Assembly: GCA_910588695.1 (NCBI GenBank)
Contig: CAJUOV010000007.1
Location: forward strand, 26,238-90,237
Source: an uncultured Christensenellaceae bacterium
Lineage (GTDB): Bacteria > Bacillota > Clostridia > Christensenellales > Borkfalkiaceae
DNA: 64,000 nt
Reading direction: 5' to 3'
The notes beneath the pieces were generated by a model. The model was not told where the DNA came from. It worked only from the letters and a program-made list of their open reading frames with translations, and did not search any database. Shown piece after piece: positions 8,426 through 17,223 of this stretch; positions within the stretch are counted from its first letter, which is position 1; each line of letters starts with the position of its first letter. Made by a program: the position numbers and the translations under genes.

Positions 8426-9292
8426 TCATTCGTTTGTGCCGTTGCCGCGCACAATGCGTAGATTGCCCGAAACCGATTCCGCATCGATTATGTTCGTTCC
8501 GCCGCCTACGATGACGGAGCTTCCCTGATTTGTTGCGGAAAACGCGCTGTCGACTTGCATATTTCCGCTTACGCTGTGAAGCCACGCGCGGAAGGACGCA
8601 GAGAAGGGAAGAGTCAGTGTGAAATTTCCGGAAACGCTGTCCGCTTCGATCTTTGCGGGCATAGACTTTTCGGCAATGTATTTAACGTCGCCCGATACCG
8701 TTTCGAATGTTATAAGAGAAGGGGCGGTTGCGGTGACGATTGCAATTTCGCCCGATACCGTTTCGATATCCAGCGCGTTCGTTACCAGTCCCGTATAATT
8801 GATATTCCCCGAAACCGTTTCAAAACTTGCTCCCCATGTGTTGAGCGCGGCGTCGATTCCCGCGGAGACGGTTTTCACGGTCAGAGACCAAAGATCCGTC
8901 CTTTTTGGAACCTTGATCGTGAGCGTCTTTTGAAGATTGTTTACGAGCCTTGCGCCCGATTTTGCATACTTGATTTGAAGCGTCGTTCCGTTTATCTGCC
9001 AGCGCATCTTCCAATCTTCGTTGCTTGTCCAATCGAAATCTGTCGTTTCCGCATTGAAATCTATCTCTTCCGTGAGCGATAAAATGTCGTCGTCGGTGTA
9101 CTCGAGCTTCACTTGCCCGCCGATCCAATCCACGTCGAGAACGGCAACATTGAAGGAAATCCTGGCGTTTCCCGCCGCATAGGCGGAGGCGTTGGCGTAT
9201 GTTTCGTATTCGTATCGCACATCGCAGCCGGCGAGCACGAGTAAAAGCAACGTGACGAGGAGGGACAACGTGTATAAGATTTTCTTTTTCAT
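8426..9292 (-). CDS. DUF4097-like putative lipoprotein
   Basis: A 288-aa exported protein. The Met at 9292 is chosen because it begins a lipoprotein signal peptide with a Lys-rich start, a Leu-rich core and the lipobox VLAGC; the frame stays open further upstream, but that part is the end of the neighbouring tkt region read in another frame. The mature part is made of repeating short strands around the phrase (F/I)ETVSG(D/E/N), at least five times, ending ESVSGNLRIVRG. This is the pattern of DUF4097/adhesin-like right-handed beta-helix proteins. Function is unknown in the family. It follows the terminator of tkt, so it probably has its own promoter, which I could not identify. Confidence 0.8.
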   Translation of the reverse strand: MKKKILYTLSLLVTLLLLVLAGCDVRYEYETYANASAYAAGNARISFNVAVLDVDWIGGQVKLEYTDDDILSLTEEIDFNAETTDFDWTSNEDWKMRWQINGTTLQIKYAKSGARLVNNLQKTLTIKVPKRTDLWSLTVKTVSAGIDAALNTWGASFETVSGNINYTGLVTNALDIETVSGEIAIVTATAPSLITFETVSGDVKYIAEKSMPAKIEADSVSGNFTLTLPFSASFRAWLHSVSGNMQVDSAFSATNQGSSVIVGGGTNIIDAESVSGNLRIVRGNGTNE

Positions 9293-9301
9293 AATAATAT
9301 T

Positions 9302-9336
9302 TGCATAAAAGTGTCCGCACTGAAAAATGCGGACGC
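9302..9336 (-). terminator. Terminator after tkt
   Basis: On the minus strand, GCGTCCGCA / TGCGGACAC stem with an 8-nt loop followed by TTTTATG. It lies between the tkt stop and the lipoprotein start. Confidence 0.75.
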
Positions 9337-9348
9337 TTCTGCGTTTTC

Positions 9349-11337
9349 TTATTTGGAGAGACTGAGCTTCGCTTTTTCGACGACGTTTTCCGTCGTGAAG
9401 CCGAAGAGTTTGAAGAGTTGCGCCGCGGGTCCGCTTGCGCCGAAGGTGCTCATTGCAACGATCTCGCCCTTGTCGCCGGCGTATTTGTACCAGCTGTAAG
9501 GGGAGCCCGCTTCCACGCAGACGCGTGCTTTGACGGAGGAGGGGATCACGCTCTCTTTGTATTCCGCGCTCTGCTTTTCGAATTCCTCGATGCAGGGCAT
9601 GGAAACAACGCGCGCTTTGACGTTTTCTTTTGCAAGCTCTGCCTGTGCATTCATGCACAGTTCCACTTCGGAACCGCTTGCGATCAGAAGAATATCAGGG
9701 GTTCCCTTGCAATCGCTCAGAATGTAGCCGCCTTTGAGCGCTTCAAGTCCGCTGTTCTCGTATTGAGGAAGATTCTGACGGGTCAGTACGAGCGCGGTGG
9801 GCGCCGTGCCGTTCAGTGCTGAAATCCATGCCGCCGTCGTCTCTTTGCCGTCTGCGGGGCGGTAGACTTTCATGTTGGGAATGGAACGCAGCGCAATGAG
9901 CTGTTCTACGGGCTCGTGGGTCGGACCGTCTTCGCCGACGCCGATAGAGTCGTGCGTGAGAATATATACAACGGGAATATTCATGAGCGCGGAGAGGCGC
10001 ATTGCGTGCTTGCAATAATCGGAGAAAATGAAGAAGGTGGAGCAGTATGCGCGCAATCCGCCGTGAAGCTGCATTCCGTTTGTAATCGCCGCCATCGCGT
10101 GCTCGCGGATTCCGAAGTGCATGTTTCTGCCCGCAAAGTTTTCGGGAGTGAAGTCCCCGTAAGTGATTGTGTCGGTGTTCTTCATGTCCGAAAGGTTGGA
10201 GGGCGCAAGATCGGCGCTTCCGCCGATAAGCTCGGGCACGACCGCCGCGATCTTGTTGAGCACGACGTTCGATGTCTGACGGGTTGCCATGGGTTTCTCC
10301 CAGGCAAAGAGTTCCCGCATTTTCGCAAGATCGGGAAGCTCGCCCTTCATCGCCGCTTTGTATTCCTTGGCGAGTTCGGGATACTTTTTCTCGTATTCGG
10401 CAAACATGGCGTTCCATTCTTTTTCTGCTTTCGCGCCTTTTTTACCCGCTTCGGCGGTGTGTTTCAGAACTTCTGCGGGAACTTCGAAAGGTTCGCTCGT
10501 CCAGCCGAATTTTTCTTTCGTCTTTTGCAGGTTCTCCGCGCCGAGCGGGGCGCCGTGACACTTATGGCTTCCTTCGAGAGGGGTTCCGTAACCGATTTTT
10601 GTTTTGCAGATAATGATAGAGGGCTTTTTGGTTTCCGCTTTTGCCGCTTCGATCGCAGCATTGATCAGGGCAACGTCGTCGGGGTGGGAAACAAGGTCTA
10701 CGTTGAGCACCTGCCAATTCTGCGCTTCAAAACGTTTTGCGACATCTTCTTTGAAAGTGATGTCCGTATTTCCTTCGATCGTGATGTCGTTATCGTCGTA
10801 GAAGAGAATGAGCTTTCCGAGCTCGTGCGTACCGGCAAAAGAGCAGGCTTCATAAGAAATTCCTTCTTCGAGACATCCGTCGCCGCAGATCGCATAGGTG
10901 TAATGATCGACTACGGAAAAACCGTCGCGGTTGAATTTTGCGGCAAGGTGCGCTTCCGCAACTGCCATGCCGACCGCGTTCGCAATGCCCTGACCCAAAG
11001 GACCCGTCGTTGTTTCGATTCCCACGGTATGACCGTATTCGGGATGTCCGGGGGTTTTGCTGCCCAGCTGGCGGAAGTTCATCAAATCTTCTTTGGTAAG
11101 TCCGAATCCGTAGAGATACAAAAGGGAATAATCGAGCATGGAGCCGTGTCCCGCGGAGAGGATAAAACGGTCTCTGTCCTCCCATTTCGGATCTGAATTG
11201 TTGAATTTCAGATGGTTTTGCCAGAGCGCATAGGCAATGGGAGCGGAACCGAGGGGAAGCCCGGGGTGACCGGAATTCGCTTTCTGAATGGCTTCCGCAG
11301 ACAAAATACGGATTGCGTTAATAGTATCTTTTTTCAT
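9349..11337 (-). CDS. tkt: Transketolase
   Basis: A 662-aa full-length transketolase, the thiamine-diphosphate enzyme that moves two-carbon units between sugar phosphates in the non-oxidative pentose phosphate pathway. Visible landmarks: SAEAIQKANSGHPGLPLG at the N-terminus, the ThDP-binding GDGCLEEGISYEA...YDDNDITIEG stretch, the pyrimidine-domain GIREHAMAAITNGM and THDSIGVGEDGPTHEPVEQL. An AAGGAGAATCTC SD precedes the ATG. It lies 15 nt downstream of the phosphohexomutase in the same leftward operon and ends at an intrinsic terminator. Confidence 0.96.
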   Translation of the reverse strand: MKKDTINAIRILSAEAIQKANSGHPGLPLGSAPIAYALWQNHLKFNNSDPKWEDRDRFILSAGHGSMLDYSLLYLYGFGLTKEDLMNFRQLGSKTPGHPEYGHTVGIETTTGPLGQGIANAVGMAVAEAHLAAKFNRDGFSVVDHYTYAICGDGCLEEGISYEACSFAGTHELGKLILFYDDNDITIEGNTDITFKEDVAKRFEAQNWQVLNVDLVSHPDDVALINAAIEAAKAETKKPSIIICKTKIGYGTPLEGSHKCHGAPLGAENLQKTKEKFGWTSEPFEVPAEVLKHTAEAGKKGAKAEKEWNAMFAEYEKKYPELAKEYKAAMKGELPDLAKMRELFAWEKPMATRQTSNVVLNKIAAVVPELIGGSADLAPSNLSDMKNTDTITYGDFTPENFAGRNMHFGIREHAMAAITNGMQLHGGLRAYCSTFFIFSDYCKHAMRLSALMNIPVVYILTHDSIGVGEDGPTHEPVEQLIALRSIPNMKVYRPADGKETTAAWISALNGTAPTALVLTRQNLPQYENSGLEALKGGYILSDCKGTPDILLIASGSEVELCMNAQAELAKENVKARVVSMPCIEEFEKQSAEYKESVIPSSVKARVCVEAGSPYSWYKYAGDKGEIVAMSTFGASGPAAQLFKLFGFTTENVVEKAKLSLSK

Positions 11338-11352
11338 GAGATTCTCCTTGAT

Positions 11353-12852
11353 TTATAATAATTTTTTCAGGTTTTCGGTGTTGAGGAACGAATATGTTTT
11401 CAGATGAGCATAGAGCTCGGAAAGAATCTTTTTTACGCCGCCTTGCTCGTCGCTTTCGGCGTTGATCGGCAGAATAGGTTCGTGAAGGCTCATTCTTACG
11501 AGCGCCCAGCCGTTTCCGTGATCTTTGTCGAAATTGATCCGAACTCCTTCGCAGTTGTCGGGTGCAAGAGAAAGATATTGTTTTTCGATTGCGACCGCAG
11601 TGAGATCGGATATCACGCTCTTGCCGACTTCCTTAAAATCGGGCGTTTCGAATTTTAATCTCGCTTCCGCCGCTTCCCGGGGTTCGGGAAGATCTTTGAT
11701 GAGATCGAGCAGGTCTTTTCCCTCTTTGGAGAGTCGCGCGAGCGAAATAAGCAGTTTTGTCACGAGATACGCGCCGTCGTCGAGAAAATAGTTTTCTTTG
11801 AGCGCCGCGTGTCCGCTCGTCTCGATCGCAAGAGGGGAATATTTGCCCTCCGCGTTCAGGCGCTTACTTTCGTTGATCACGTTTTTATAGCCGCGTTTGA
11901 ATCGCCTGTGTACGCCGCCCTTTTTCGCTATGAATGCGGCGAGTCCGTCGCTTGTAACGGAGTCGGTCACGATGTAGGCGCCCTTTTTTTCTTCGAGCAG
12001 GATCGCCGAAATAAGCGCGATCAAACGGTTGCGGTTAATTTCTTCTCCCGTAGATGCGACTGCGCCCGCGCGGTCGACATCGGTATCGAAAATGATCCCG
12101 AAGTCGGCTTTGTTTTTGACGACCGCTTCGGAAACGCTCTTCATAGCGATTTCGTTTTCCGGATTGGGGATATGGTTGGGAAAATTTCCGTCTGGATCGA
12201 GAAACTGCGACCCCGTCGTATCCGCGCCGAGGGGCTTTAATACGAGATCGGCATAAAAGCCGCCCGCGCCGTTTCCCGCATCGACAATAATCCGCTTGCC
12301 CGAAAGAGGTTTTTCCGACCCGCATTGTTCCCGCACCATTTTCACGAGCCCGTTTGCGTATTCATGAAGATAGTTCTTTTGCGTGATAATTCCGTTGCCT
12401 TGGCGGAAATTGCCTGACGCGGCAATTTCAAGCACTTCCTGCACGTCGTTCCCTTCAAGTCCGCCGTTCTTCAAAAAAAACTTCAAACCGTTTTTCTGAT
12501 AGGGCAGATGACTTGCCGTTACCATGACGGAAGCGTCTGCGCCGAATGAGGATTGCAGAAGCATAAACATCGAAGGGGTGGACGAAAGTCCCGTCATGAT
12601 CGCGTTACCCCCCGAACGCGAAACGGCTTCCGCCATAAGTTTGGCGATATGCGGAGAAGAAAGGCGGGAATCGCAGCCGATCGCTATCGTAGGATTTGCG
12701 ACCCCCGTTTTTTCGGCTACCCAAACGAAAAAAGATCTGCCGATCAAATCGATCGCTTCGTCGGTAAGCGTTACGGGATCGTCTTGTCCGGCGATTGCGG
12801 TGCCGCGTACATCCGTTCCGTTTCTCAGAGCAAAAAGTTCTTGTTTTGTCAT
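11353..12852 (-). CDS. Phosphoglucomutase/phosphomannomutase family enzyme
   Basis: A 499-aa alpha-D-phosphohexomutase. The catalytic phosphoserine motif reads VMVTASHLP (near residue 113), with Leu where the common form has Asn; the metal loop DTDVDRAG, the sugar-binding ETSGHAA and a C-terminal phosphate-binding domain are present. It interconverts hexose-6- and hexose-1-phosphates; substrate preference cannot be read. I chose the ATG at 12852 (protein MTKQ...) because AGGGGGGTC stands just before it, while the ATG 18 nt further upstream has no SD. First gene of the leftward operon with tkt. Confidence 0.88.
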   Translation of the reverse strand: MTKQELFALRNGTDVRGTAIAGQDDPVTLTDEAIDLIGRSFFVWVAEKTGVANPTIAIGCDSRLSSPHIAKLMAEAVSRSGGNAIMTGLSSTPSMFMLLQSSFGADASVMVTASHLPYQKNGLKFFLKNGGLEGNDVQEVLEIAASGNFRQGNGIITQKNYLHEYANGLVKMVREQCGSEKPLSGKRIIVDAGNGAGGFYADLVLKPLGADTTGSQFLDPDGNFPNHIPNPENEIAMKSVSEAVVKNKADFGIIFDTDVDRAGAVASTGEEINRNRLIALISAILLEEKKGAYIVTDSVTSDGLAAFIAKKGGVHRRFKRGYKNVINESKRLNAEGKYSPLAIETSGHAALKENYFLDDGAYLVTKLLISLARLSKEGKDLLDLIKDLPEPREAAEARLKFETPDFKEVGKSVISDLTAVAIEKQYLSLAPDNCEGVRINFDKDHGNGWALVRMSLHEPILPINAESDEQGGVKKILSELYAHLKTYSFLNTENLKKLL

Positions 12853-12937
12853 TGACCCCCCTGTGCGCATTTTTCATTTTGTACCGGAAATGTTCCGTGC
12901 GCGATGAATTTACGGAAAAAACTTTCCATATGCCGAT

Positions 12938-12966
12938 ATTATACAGAATCTGTAAATTTTTTTCAA
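12938..12966 (-). promoter_or_regulatory. Sigma-A promoter for the phosphohexomutase-tkt operon
   Basis: On the minus strand, TTGAAA, 17-nt spacer, TATAAT. It is divergent to the promoter at 13012. Confidence 0.6.
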
Positions 12967-13011
12967 GTCTTTTATCAAAAAATATTCGAATTGATAATTT
13001 TTTATTCGGAC

Positions 13012-13040
13012 TTGCCATAACGGGAAATATATGATATAAT
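13012..13040 (+). promoter_or_regulatory. Sigma-A promoter for the DUF2207 gene
   Basis: TTGCCA, 17-nt spacer, TATAAT, about 24 nt upstream of the ATG at 13065. Confidence 0.65.
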
Positions 13041-13064
13041 CGGGAATGGTTTTCGGGTGAATAA

Positions 13065-15005
13065 ATGAGGCAGGGTATAAAAAATTTTATATTTCGAATA
13101 TCGTTTTGGGCAACCGCGATCATTCTGCTTTTATCTTCGTTTTTAATCGGCGGAAGAGTGCGGGCGAATGCAGAGGAATTGACGCCCGATAATAACTATT
13201 GGTTTGAGTCGATTCGAACGGAAATCAAAGTAAACCGCGATAAAACTTATTCGGTGACCGAGCGAATGACGGTGGGTTTCCGCAAGGGGGGAATCAACAC
13301 GGGGATCATTCGCGATATTCAGCGCGCATCTTTAACGACGCGCGTGATTGACGGGAAAGAGAAAAAGGGGCGGACATATCTGGCGAATGTCGGTTCCGTT
13401 GCAGTTACGGTCGACGGGGCGGCGGCGCGCGTCACGCAGAGCTATTACGATGCGGGACGGTTTTTTTCCGTAAAAATGCAAAAGCAGGACGCGTCTTATT
13501 TCAATGCGACGGACGAAGAGAGCGGAACGGGATTTCACGAATTCGTGCTCTCTTATATTTACGACGCAAGCGACGATAAGCTATCGGGTTTCGACGATTT
13601 TACTTTCGACGTGCTTGGTTACGCCATGGCGGAGACAATCGTTTTTTCCGCGGTCGTCGAATTTCCGGTCAATACGGATTTGTCTTCGGTTTCGGCGCGG
13701 ACGAATGAAAAAGCGGCTTGGATTCCCGCCGAGGGAGAAGGGCTGACTGTCGTTAACAACAAGGTGACCATGACTGCTTGTCCGAACCGGAGGAACATGG
13801 GTTATACCCTTCAGGTCATTCTGCCCGATGGATATTTTGAGAGGACGCTCACTCATTTTTGGTACTATTGGATGTTTGCCGTTCCCGCGGTTGCGGCGAT
13901 CGCTATCGGGCTAGTTTCCGCTTTGAAATATTTGCCGAGAAAAACGGTTGCCCCAGTCGAGGTCGCTCCGCCCGATAATATGTCGATTATGCGCGTTTCG
14001 GCGCTTTGGCACGGGGAATCGCGGGTGAGCGACGCGCCTGCGGTTATTTTACAGTGGGCGGCGAAGGGCTATGTCGAATTGCAGCAAGACGGAAAACGGC
14101 ATATTTTTGTCCGAAAGAAAATTTCCGAGCTTCCGATTACAGAGAGCAGAGAAGAAAACGATTATTTCAATGCTTTGTTTACCGGCGAAGACGGAACGGC
14201 TTGCTACGTTTTTTCCACGAAGCAATTGCGCCGTTCGCGAACGCTCGGCGCGGAGACGAAAAAGAGGAAATTGGGCAGAGCGGCGGAGGCAATGTCGATA
14301 GCAGGGGACAGTCCGGATCCGGTTTATAAAGGAAGAGGTATCGCGCTGTGTATTTTGTTTTTCTCTTCGCTCGCGCCCGTTCTGTTGATGTCTATCTATG
14401 ATATGATTCTTGCTAAAAACGCGTTGGCGCTGTTCTTTTTTATCTTTCTGGCGGCGTCGACGGCGATCAACTATCCCAATAAAATCGGAGCATTCTATTT
14501 GGTTCCAGTGATATTTCTATTCGTTTTTCCCGTTCCGTCTTTGGGACAGCTGCTCTTTGCTTCGTTCCGGCTCTATGACTATGCGTTTTTATATGTCGTT
14601 TCCGTGATATGGTGGGCTGTCGCTTATCTTCTGCATTTTTTCATGTTGCGCCGTACTCCTCAAGCCAATCATGATTTGGGAAGATTGAAGGGATTCCGAA
14701 GATTTATTCTTACGGCGGAACTTCCGCGGATCAAACTTTTATTTGACGAAAATCCCGATTGGTTCTCTTCGGTGCTGCCTTATTGCTTCGTCATGGGAAT
14801 TTCCAAAAAAGTAGAAAAACGTTTTTGCGCGCTCGGTATTGCCGCCCCCGAATGGATGAACGGCGGTTCGGTTTCTTCGATCGGGCGCAGCGTTTCGCAC
14901 GGAATGCGTTCTTGCGGCGGAGGAGGCGGAAGAAGCGGCGGAGGAGGCGGGCACGGCGGTTCTTCGGGCGGCGGCGGTGGCGGAGGAGGAAGCCGCGGTT
15001 GTTAA
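13065..15005 (+). CDS. DUF2207-family membrane protein
   Basis: A 646-aa envelope protein with a signal peptide (about residues 1-36), an extracellular ~220-residue DUF2207 domain, a membrane span near 265-290, a cytoplasmic middle and three to four further spans near 430-530. The C-terminus is a Gly/Ser-rich low-complexity tail ending GGGGGGGGSRGC, a hallmark of DUF2207/TPM-type proteins. No function is established for the family. It stands alone with its own promoter, and proS downstream also has its own. Confidence 0.85.
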   Translation: MRQGIKNFIFRISFWATAIILLLSSFLIGGRVRANAEELTPDNNYWFESIRTEIKVNRDKTYSVTERMTVGFRKGGINTGIIRDIQRASLTTRVIDGKEKKGRTYLANVGSVAVTVDGAAARVTQSYYDAGRFFSVKMQKQDASYFNATDEESGTGFHEFVLSYIYDASDDKLSGFDDFTFDVLGYAMAETIVFSAVVEFPVNTDLSSVSARTNEKAAWIPAEGEGLTVVNNKVTMTACPNRRNMGYTLQVILPDGYFERTLTHFWYYWMFAVPAVAAIAIGLVSALKYLPRKTVAPVEVAPPDNMSIMRVSALWHGESRVSDAPAVILQWAAKGYVELQQDGKRHIFVRKKISELPITESREENDYFNALFTGEDGTACYVFSTKQLRRSRTLGAETKKRKLGRAAEAMSIAGDSPDPVYKGRGIALCILFFSSLAPVLLMSIYDMILAKNALALFFFIFLAASTAINYPNKIGAFYLVPVIFLFVFPVPSLGQLLFASFRLYDYAFLYVVSVIWWAVAYLLHFFMLRRTPQANHDLGRLKGFRRFILTAELPRIKLLFDENPDWFSSVLPYCFVMGISKKVEKRFCALGIAAPEWMNGGSVSSIGRSVSHGMRSCGGGGGRSGGGGGHGGSSGGGGGGGGSRGC

Positions 15006-15038
15006 ACGCTTTTAACACGGGAAATTTCTTCCAAACGA

Positions 15039-15067
15039 TAGACAAAAAAAATAAATTGCGTTATAAT
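15039..15067 (+). promoter_or_regulatory. Sigma-A promoter for proS
   Basis: TAGACA, 17-nt spacer, TATAAT, 32 nt before the proS ATG. Confidence 0.6.
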
Positions 15068-15099
15068 TGAATTAAACCAAGTATTATTCGGGGCATAAA

Positions 15100-16524
15100 A
15101 TGGAAAAATCATTTGTATCTCAGATCGCCGATATCGACGGCGACTTCGCGCAATGGTATACGGACGTCGTTGTAAAAACCAAACTTGTCGATTACGGACC
15201 TGTCAAGGGCACGATGGTCATTCGTCCTTACGGTTATGCGATCTGGGAAAACATTCAGAATGAATTCAACAGACGTTTTCGTGAAAACGGCTACGAAAAC
15301 GCGTATTTTCCGCTTCTCATTCCCATGAGCTTTATGACGAAAGAGGCGGAGCATGTCGAAGGGTTTGCGCCCGAAGTCGCCGTTGTGACGCATGCGGGCG
15401 GTGAAAAGCTGGCGGAGCCTCTGTGCGTGCGCCCCACTTCGGAAACCATCATCGGCACGATGTTCGGCAAATGGGTGGAGAGTTGGCGCGATCTGCCTCT
15501 TCGCATGAATCAGTGGGCAAACGTCATGCGTTGGGAAAAGACGACCCGTCCTTTTTTAAGAACGAGCGAATTTTTATGGCAGGAAGGGCACTCCGTTTTC
15601 GCGACTGCGGAAGAAGCGGAGGCGGAAACGCTTAAAATGCTCGCCGTTTATAAAGAATTTGCAAAAACCTGTCTTGCAATGCCTGTTCTCACGGGAAAAA
15701 AGACGGAAAAAGAAAAATTTGCAGGCGCGGTCGCTACCTACGGCATGGAAGCGATGATGCATGACGGAAAAAGTTTGCAATCCGGAACAAGCCACTATCT
15801 GGGACAGAATTTTTCCAAAGCGTTCGATATTAAGTTTACGGATAAAGACGGGACGCAGAAATACGGCTATACTATGTCGTTCGGCGTTTCAACGCGATTG
15901 ATCGGCGCGATTATCATGACGCACGGCGACAACCGCGGGTTGGTGCTTCCGCCCGTCGTCGCGCCCGTACAAGTCGTTATCGTTCCCATCGCTTCCAAAA
16001 AAGAGGGCGTTCTCGAAAATTGTCGGGCGCTTGAAACGCGTCTTCGAAAGGCGGGAATCCGCGTTATTGTAGACGACAGCGACAATTCCCCGGGTTGGAA
16101 GTTCAACGAGTGGGAGATGAAAGGGGTTCCCGTTAGGATCGAACTCGGACCGCGCGATATCGAGGCGGGCAAGATGACCGTTTCCCGCCGCGACGGATAT
16201 GAAAAAACCGAATACGCGCTTGCCGATGCGGAAACGACGGTTGCCGCGCTGCTTCGGGAGATTTCGGAAAGCCTCTACGAAAGGGCGAAGAGAAGAATGG
16301 AGGAGCGGATCGTAAGCGCGGAAACGCTGCAAGAACTGCTCGACGGCGTAAACGGCGGAAGCTTCGTGCGCGCGGGCTGGTGCGGAGACAGAGCTTGCGA
16401 GGATAAGGTAAAAGAATTCGCACAGGCGACGAGCCGCGTCGCCTGCAAGGAGCATACGGCTTGCAAGTGCGTCGCCTGCGGAAAGAAGGCGAAAACGACG
16501 CTCTATTTTGCGCGCGCATATTGA
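15100..16524 (+). CDS. proS: Proline--tRNA ligase (ProS type 3, eukaryote/archaeon-like)
   Basis: A 474-aa class II prolyl-tRNA synthetase. Motif 2 is recognised in RWEKTTRPFLRTSEFLWQEG and motif 3 in FGVSTRLIGAIIMTHGDNRG. It lacks the large editing insertion of the typical bacterial ProRS and ends in a Cys-rich zinc-binding module (CGDRACEDKVK ... CKCVACGK) with a terminal aromatic Tyr, as in the archaeal/eukaryotic and some clostridial enzymes. It charges tRNA-Pro in the cytoplasm. The PHP gene starts 12 nt after its stop and asnS follows, forming a translation-related operon. Confidence 0.95.
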   Translation: MEKSFVSQIADIDGDFAQWYTDVVVKTKLVDYGPVKGTMVIRPYGYAIWENIQNEFNRRFRENGYENAYFPLLIPMSFMTKEAEHVEGFAPEVAVVTHAGGEKLAEPLCVRPTSETIIGTMFGKWVESWRDLPLRMNQWANVMRWEKTTRPFLRTSEFLWQEGHSVFATAEEAEAETLKMLAVYKEFAKTCLAMPVLTGKKTEKEKFAGAVATYGMEAMMHDGKSLQSGTSHYLGQNFSKAFDIKFTDKDGTQKYGYTMSFGVSTRLIGAIIMTHGDNRGLVLPPVVAPVQVVIVPIASKKEGVLENCRALETRLRKAGIRVIVDDSDNSPGWKFNEWEMKGVPVRIELGPRDIEAGKMTVSRRDGYEKTEYALADAETTVAALLREISESLYERAKRRMEERIVSAETLQELLDGVNGGSFVRAGWCGDRACEDKVKEFAQATSRVACKEHTACKCVACGKKAKTTLYFARAY

Positions 16525-16536
16525 CGAGGATGAACG

Positions 16537-17223
16537 ATGTATAAATATGAAACTCATTTGCACACGAATATCGTGAGCGGATGCTCTCGTTTTAAACCGG
16601 ACGAGGTCGTCGAAAAATACGTCCGTCTCGGTTATGCGGGGGTGTTCGTTACCGATCATTTTTTTAACAATTCCAGCAATCGGGTGCCTGAATCGCTTCC
16701 GTGGCGGGATCGGATAAAGGGATTTATGCAGGGCTACCGCGCCGTGAAAGCCGCGGCGGAGGGAAAACTTGACGTGTTTTTCGGGTTGGAATCCTCTTAT
16801 AAAGGAACTGATTTTTTAGTGTACGGGCTGGACGAGGAGTGGCTCGCCGCACATCCCGAGATGATGGAGATGCGCGTATCCGCGTTATGCCCCTATCTGC
16901 GCGGGGCGGGCGCGCTGGTCGTGCAGGCGCATCCTTACAGGGAAGCGGATTATATCGATCATATCCGCCTCTTTCCCGCGGAGGTCGACGGACTTGAAAT
17001 CGTAAACGCCTGTAATACGGAACGGGCGAATTCGCTCGCTGCGACGCTTGCAAAAACGTATCGTCTGCGGGAGTGCGCGGGTTCGGATATTCACAGCGCA
17101 AATCAAAAAGAACTTGCGGGCATGCAGTTCGATAATATAATCGCGTCCGAACAGGATTTTGTCGAACGCGTAAAGCGGGGAGAGGGCAGCATTTTTACCT
17201 TGACCGACGAAGGAGTACTATGA
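16537..17223 (+). CDS. PHP-domain phosphoesterase
   Basis: A 228-aa PHP-fold metallohydrolase. The motif I HLHT (as ETHLHTN), motif II FVTDHF, the AHPYR block and the GSDIHS motif carry the His/Asp metal ligands in family order. Related proteins include histidinol phosphatase and nucleases or phosphatases acting on small molecules; the substrate is not clear here. It overlaps asnS by 4 nt (ATGA) and so is coupled to the synthetase genes. Confidence 0.8.
   Translation: MYKYETHLHTNIVSGCSRFKPDEVVEKYVRLGYAGVFVTDHFFNNSSNRVPESLPWRDRIKGFMQGYRAVKAAAEGKLDVFFGLESSYKGTDFLVYGLDEEWLAAHPEMMEMRVSALCPYLRGAGALVVQAHPYREADYIDHIRLFPAEVDGLEIVNACNTERANSLAATLAKTYRLRECAGSDIHSANQKELAGMQFDNIIASEQDFVERVKRGEGSIFTLTDEGVL

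Noticed and set aside
9293..9658. Upstream extension of the lipoprotein frame into tkt
   Set aside because: The extension has no sequence sense, and a lipoprotein signal starts at 9292; a terminator also lies between.
9916..11196. 426-codon frame on the plus strand opposite tkt
   Set aside because: Antisense shadow of transketolase, rich in Phe/Arg/His with no recognisable domain.
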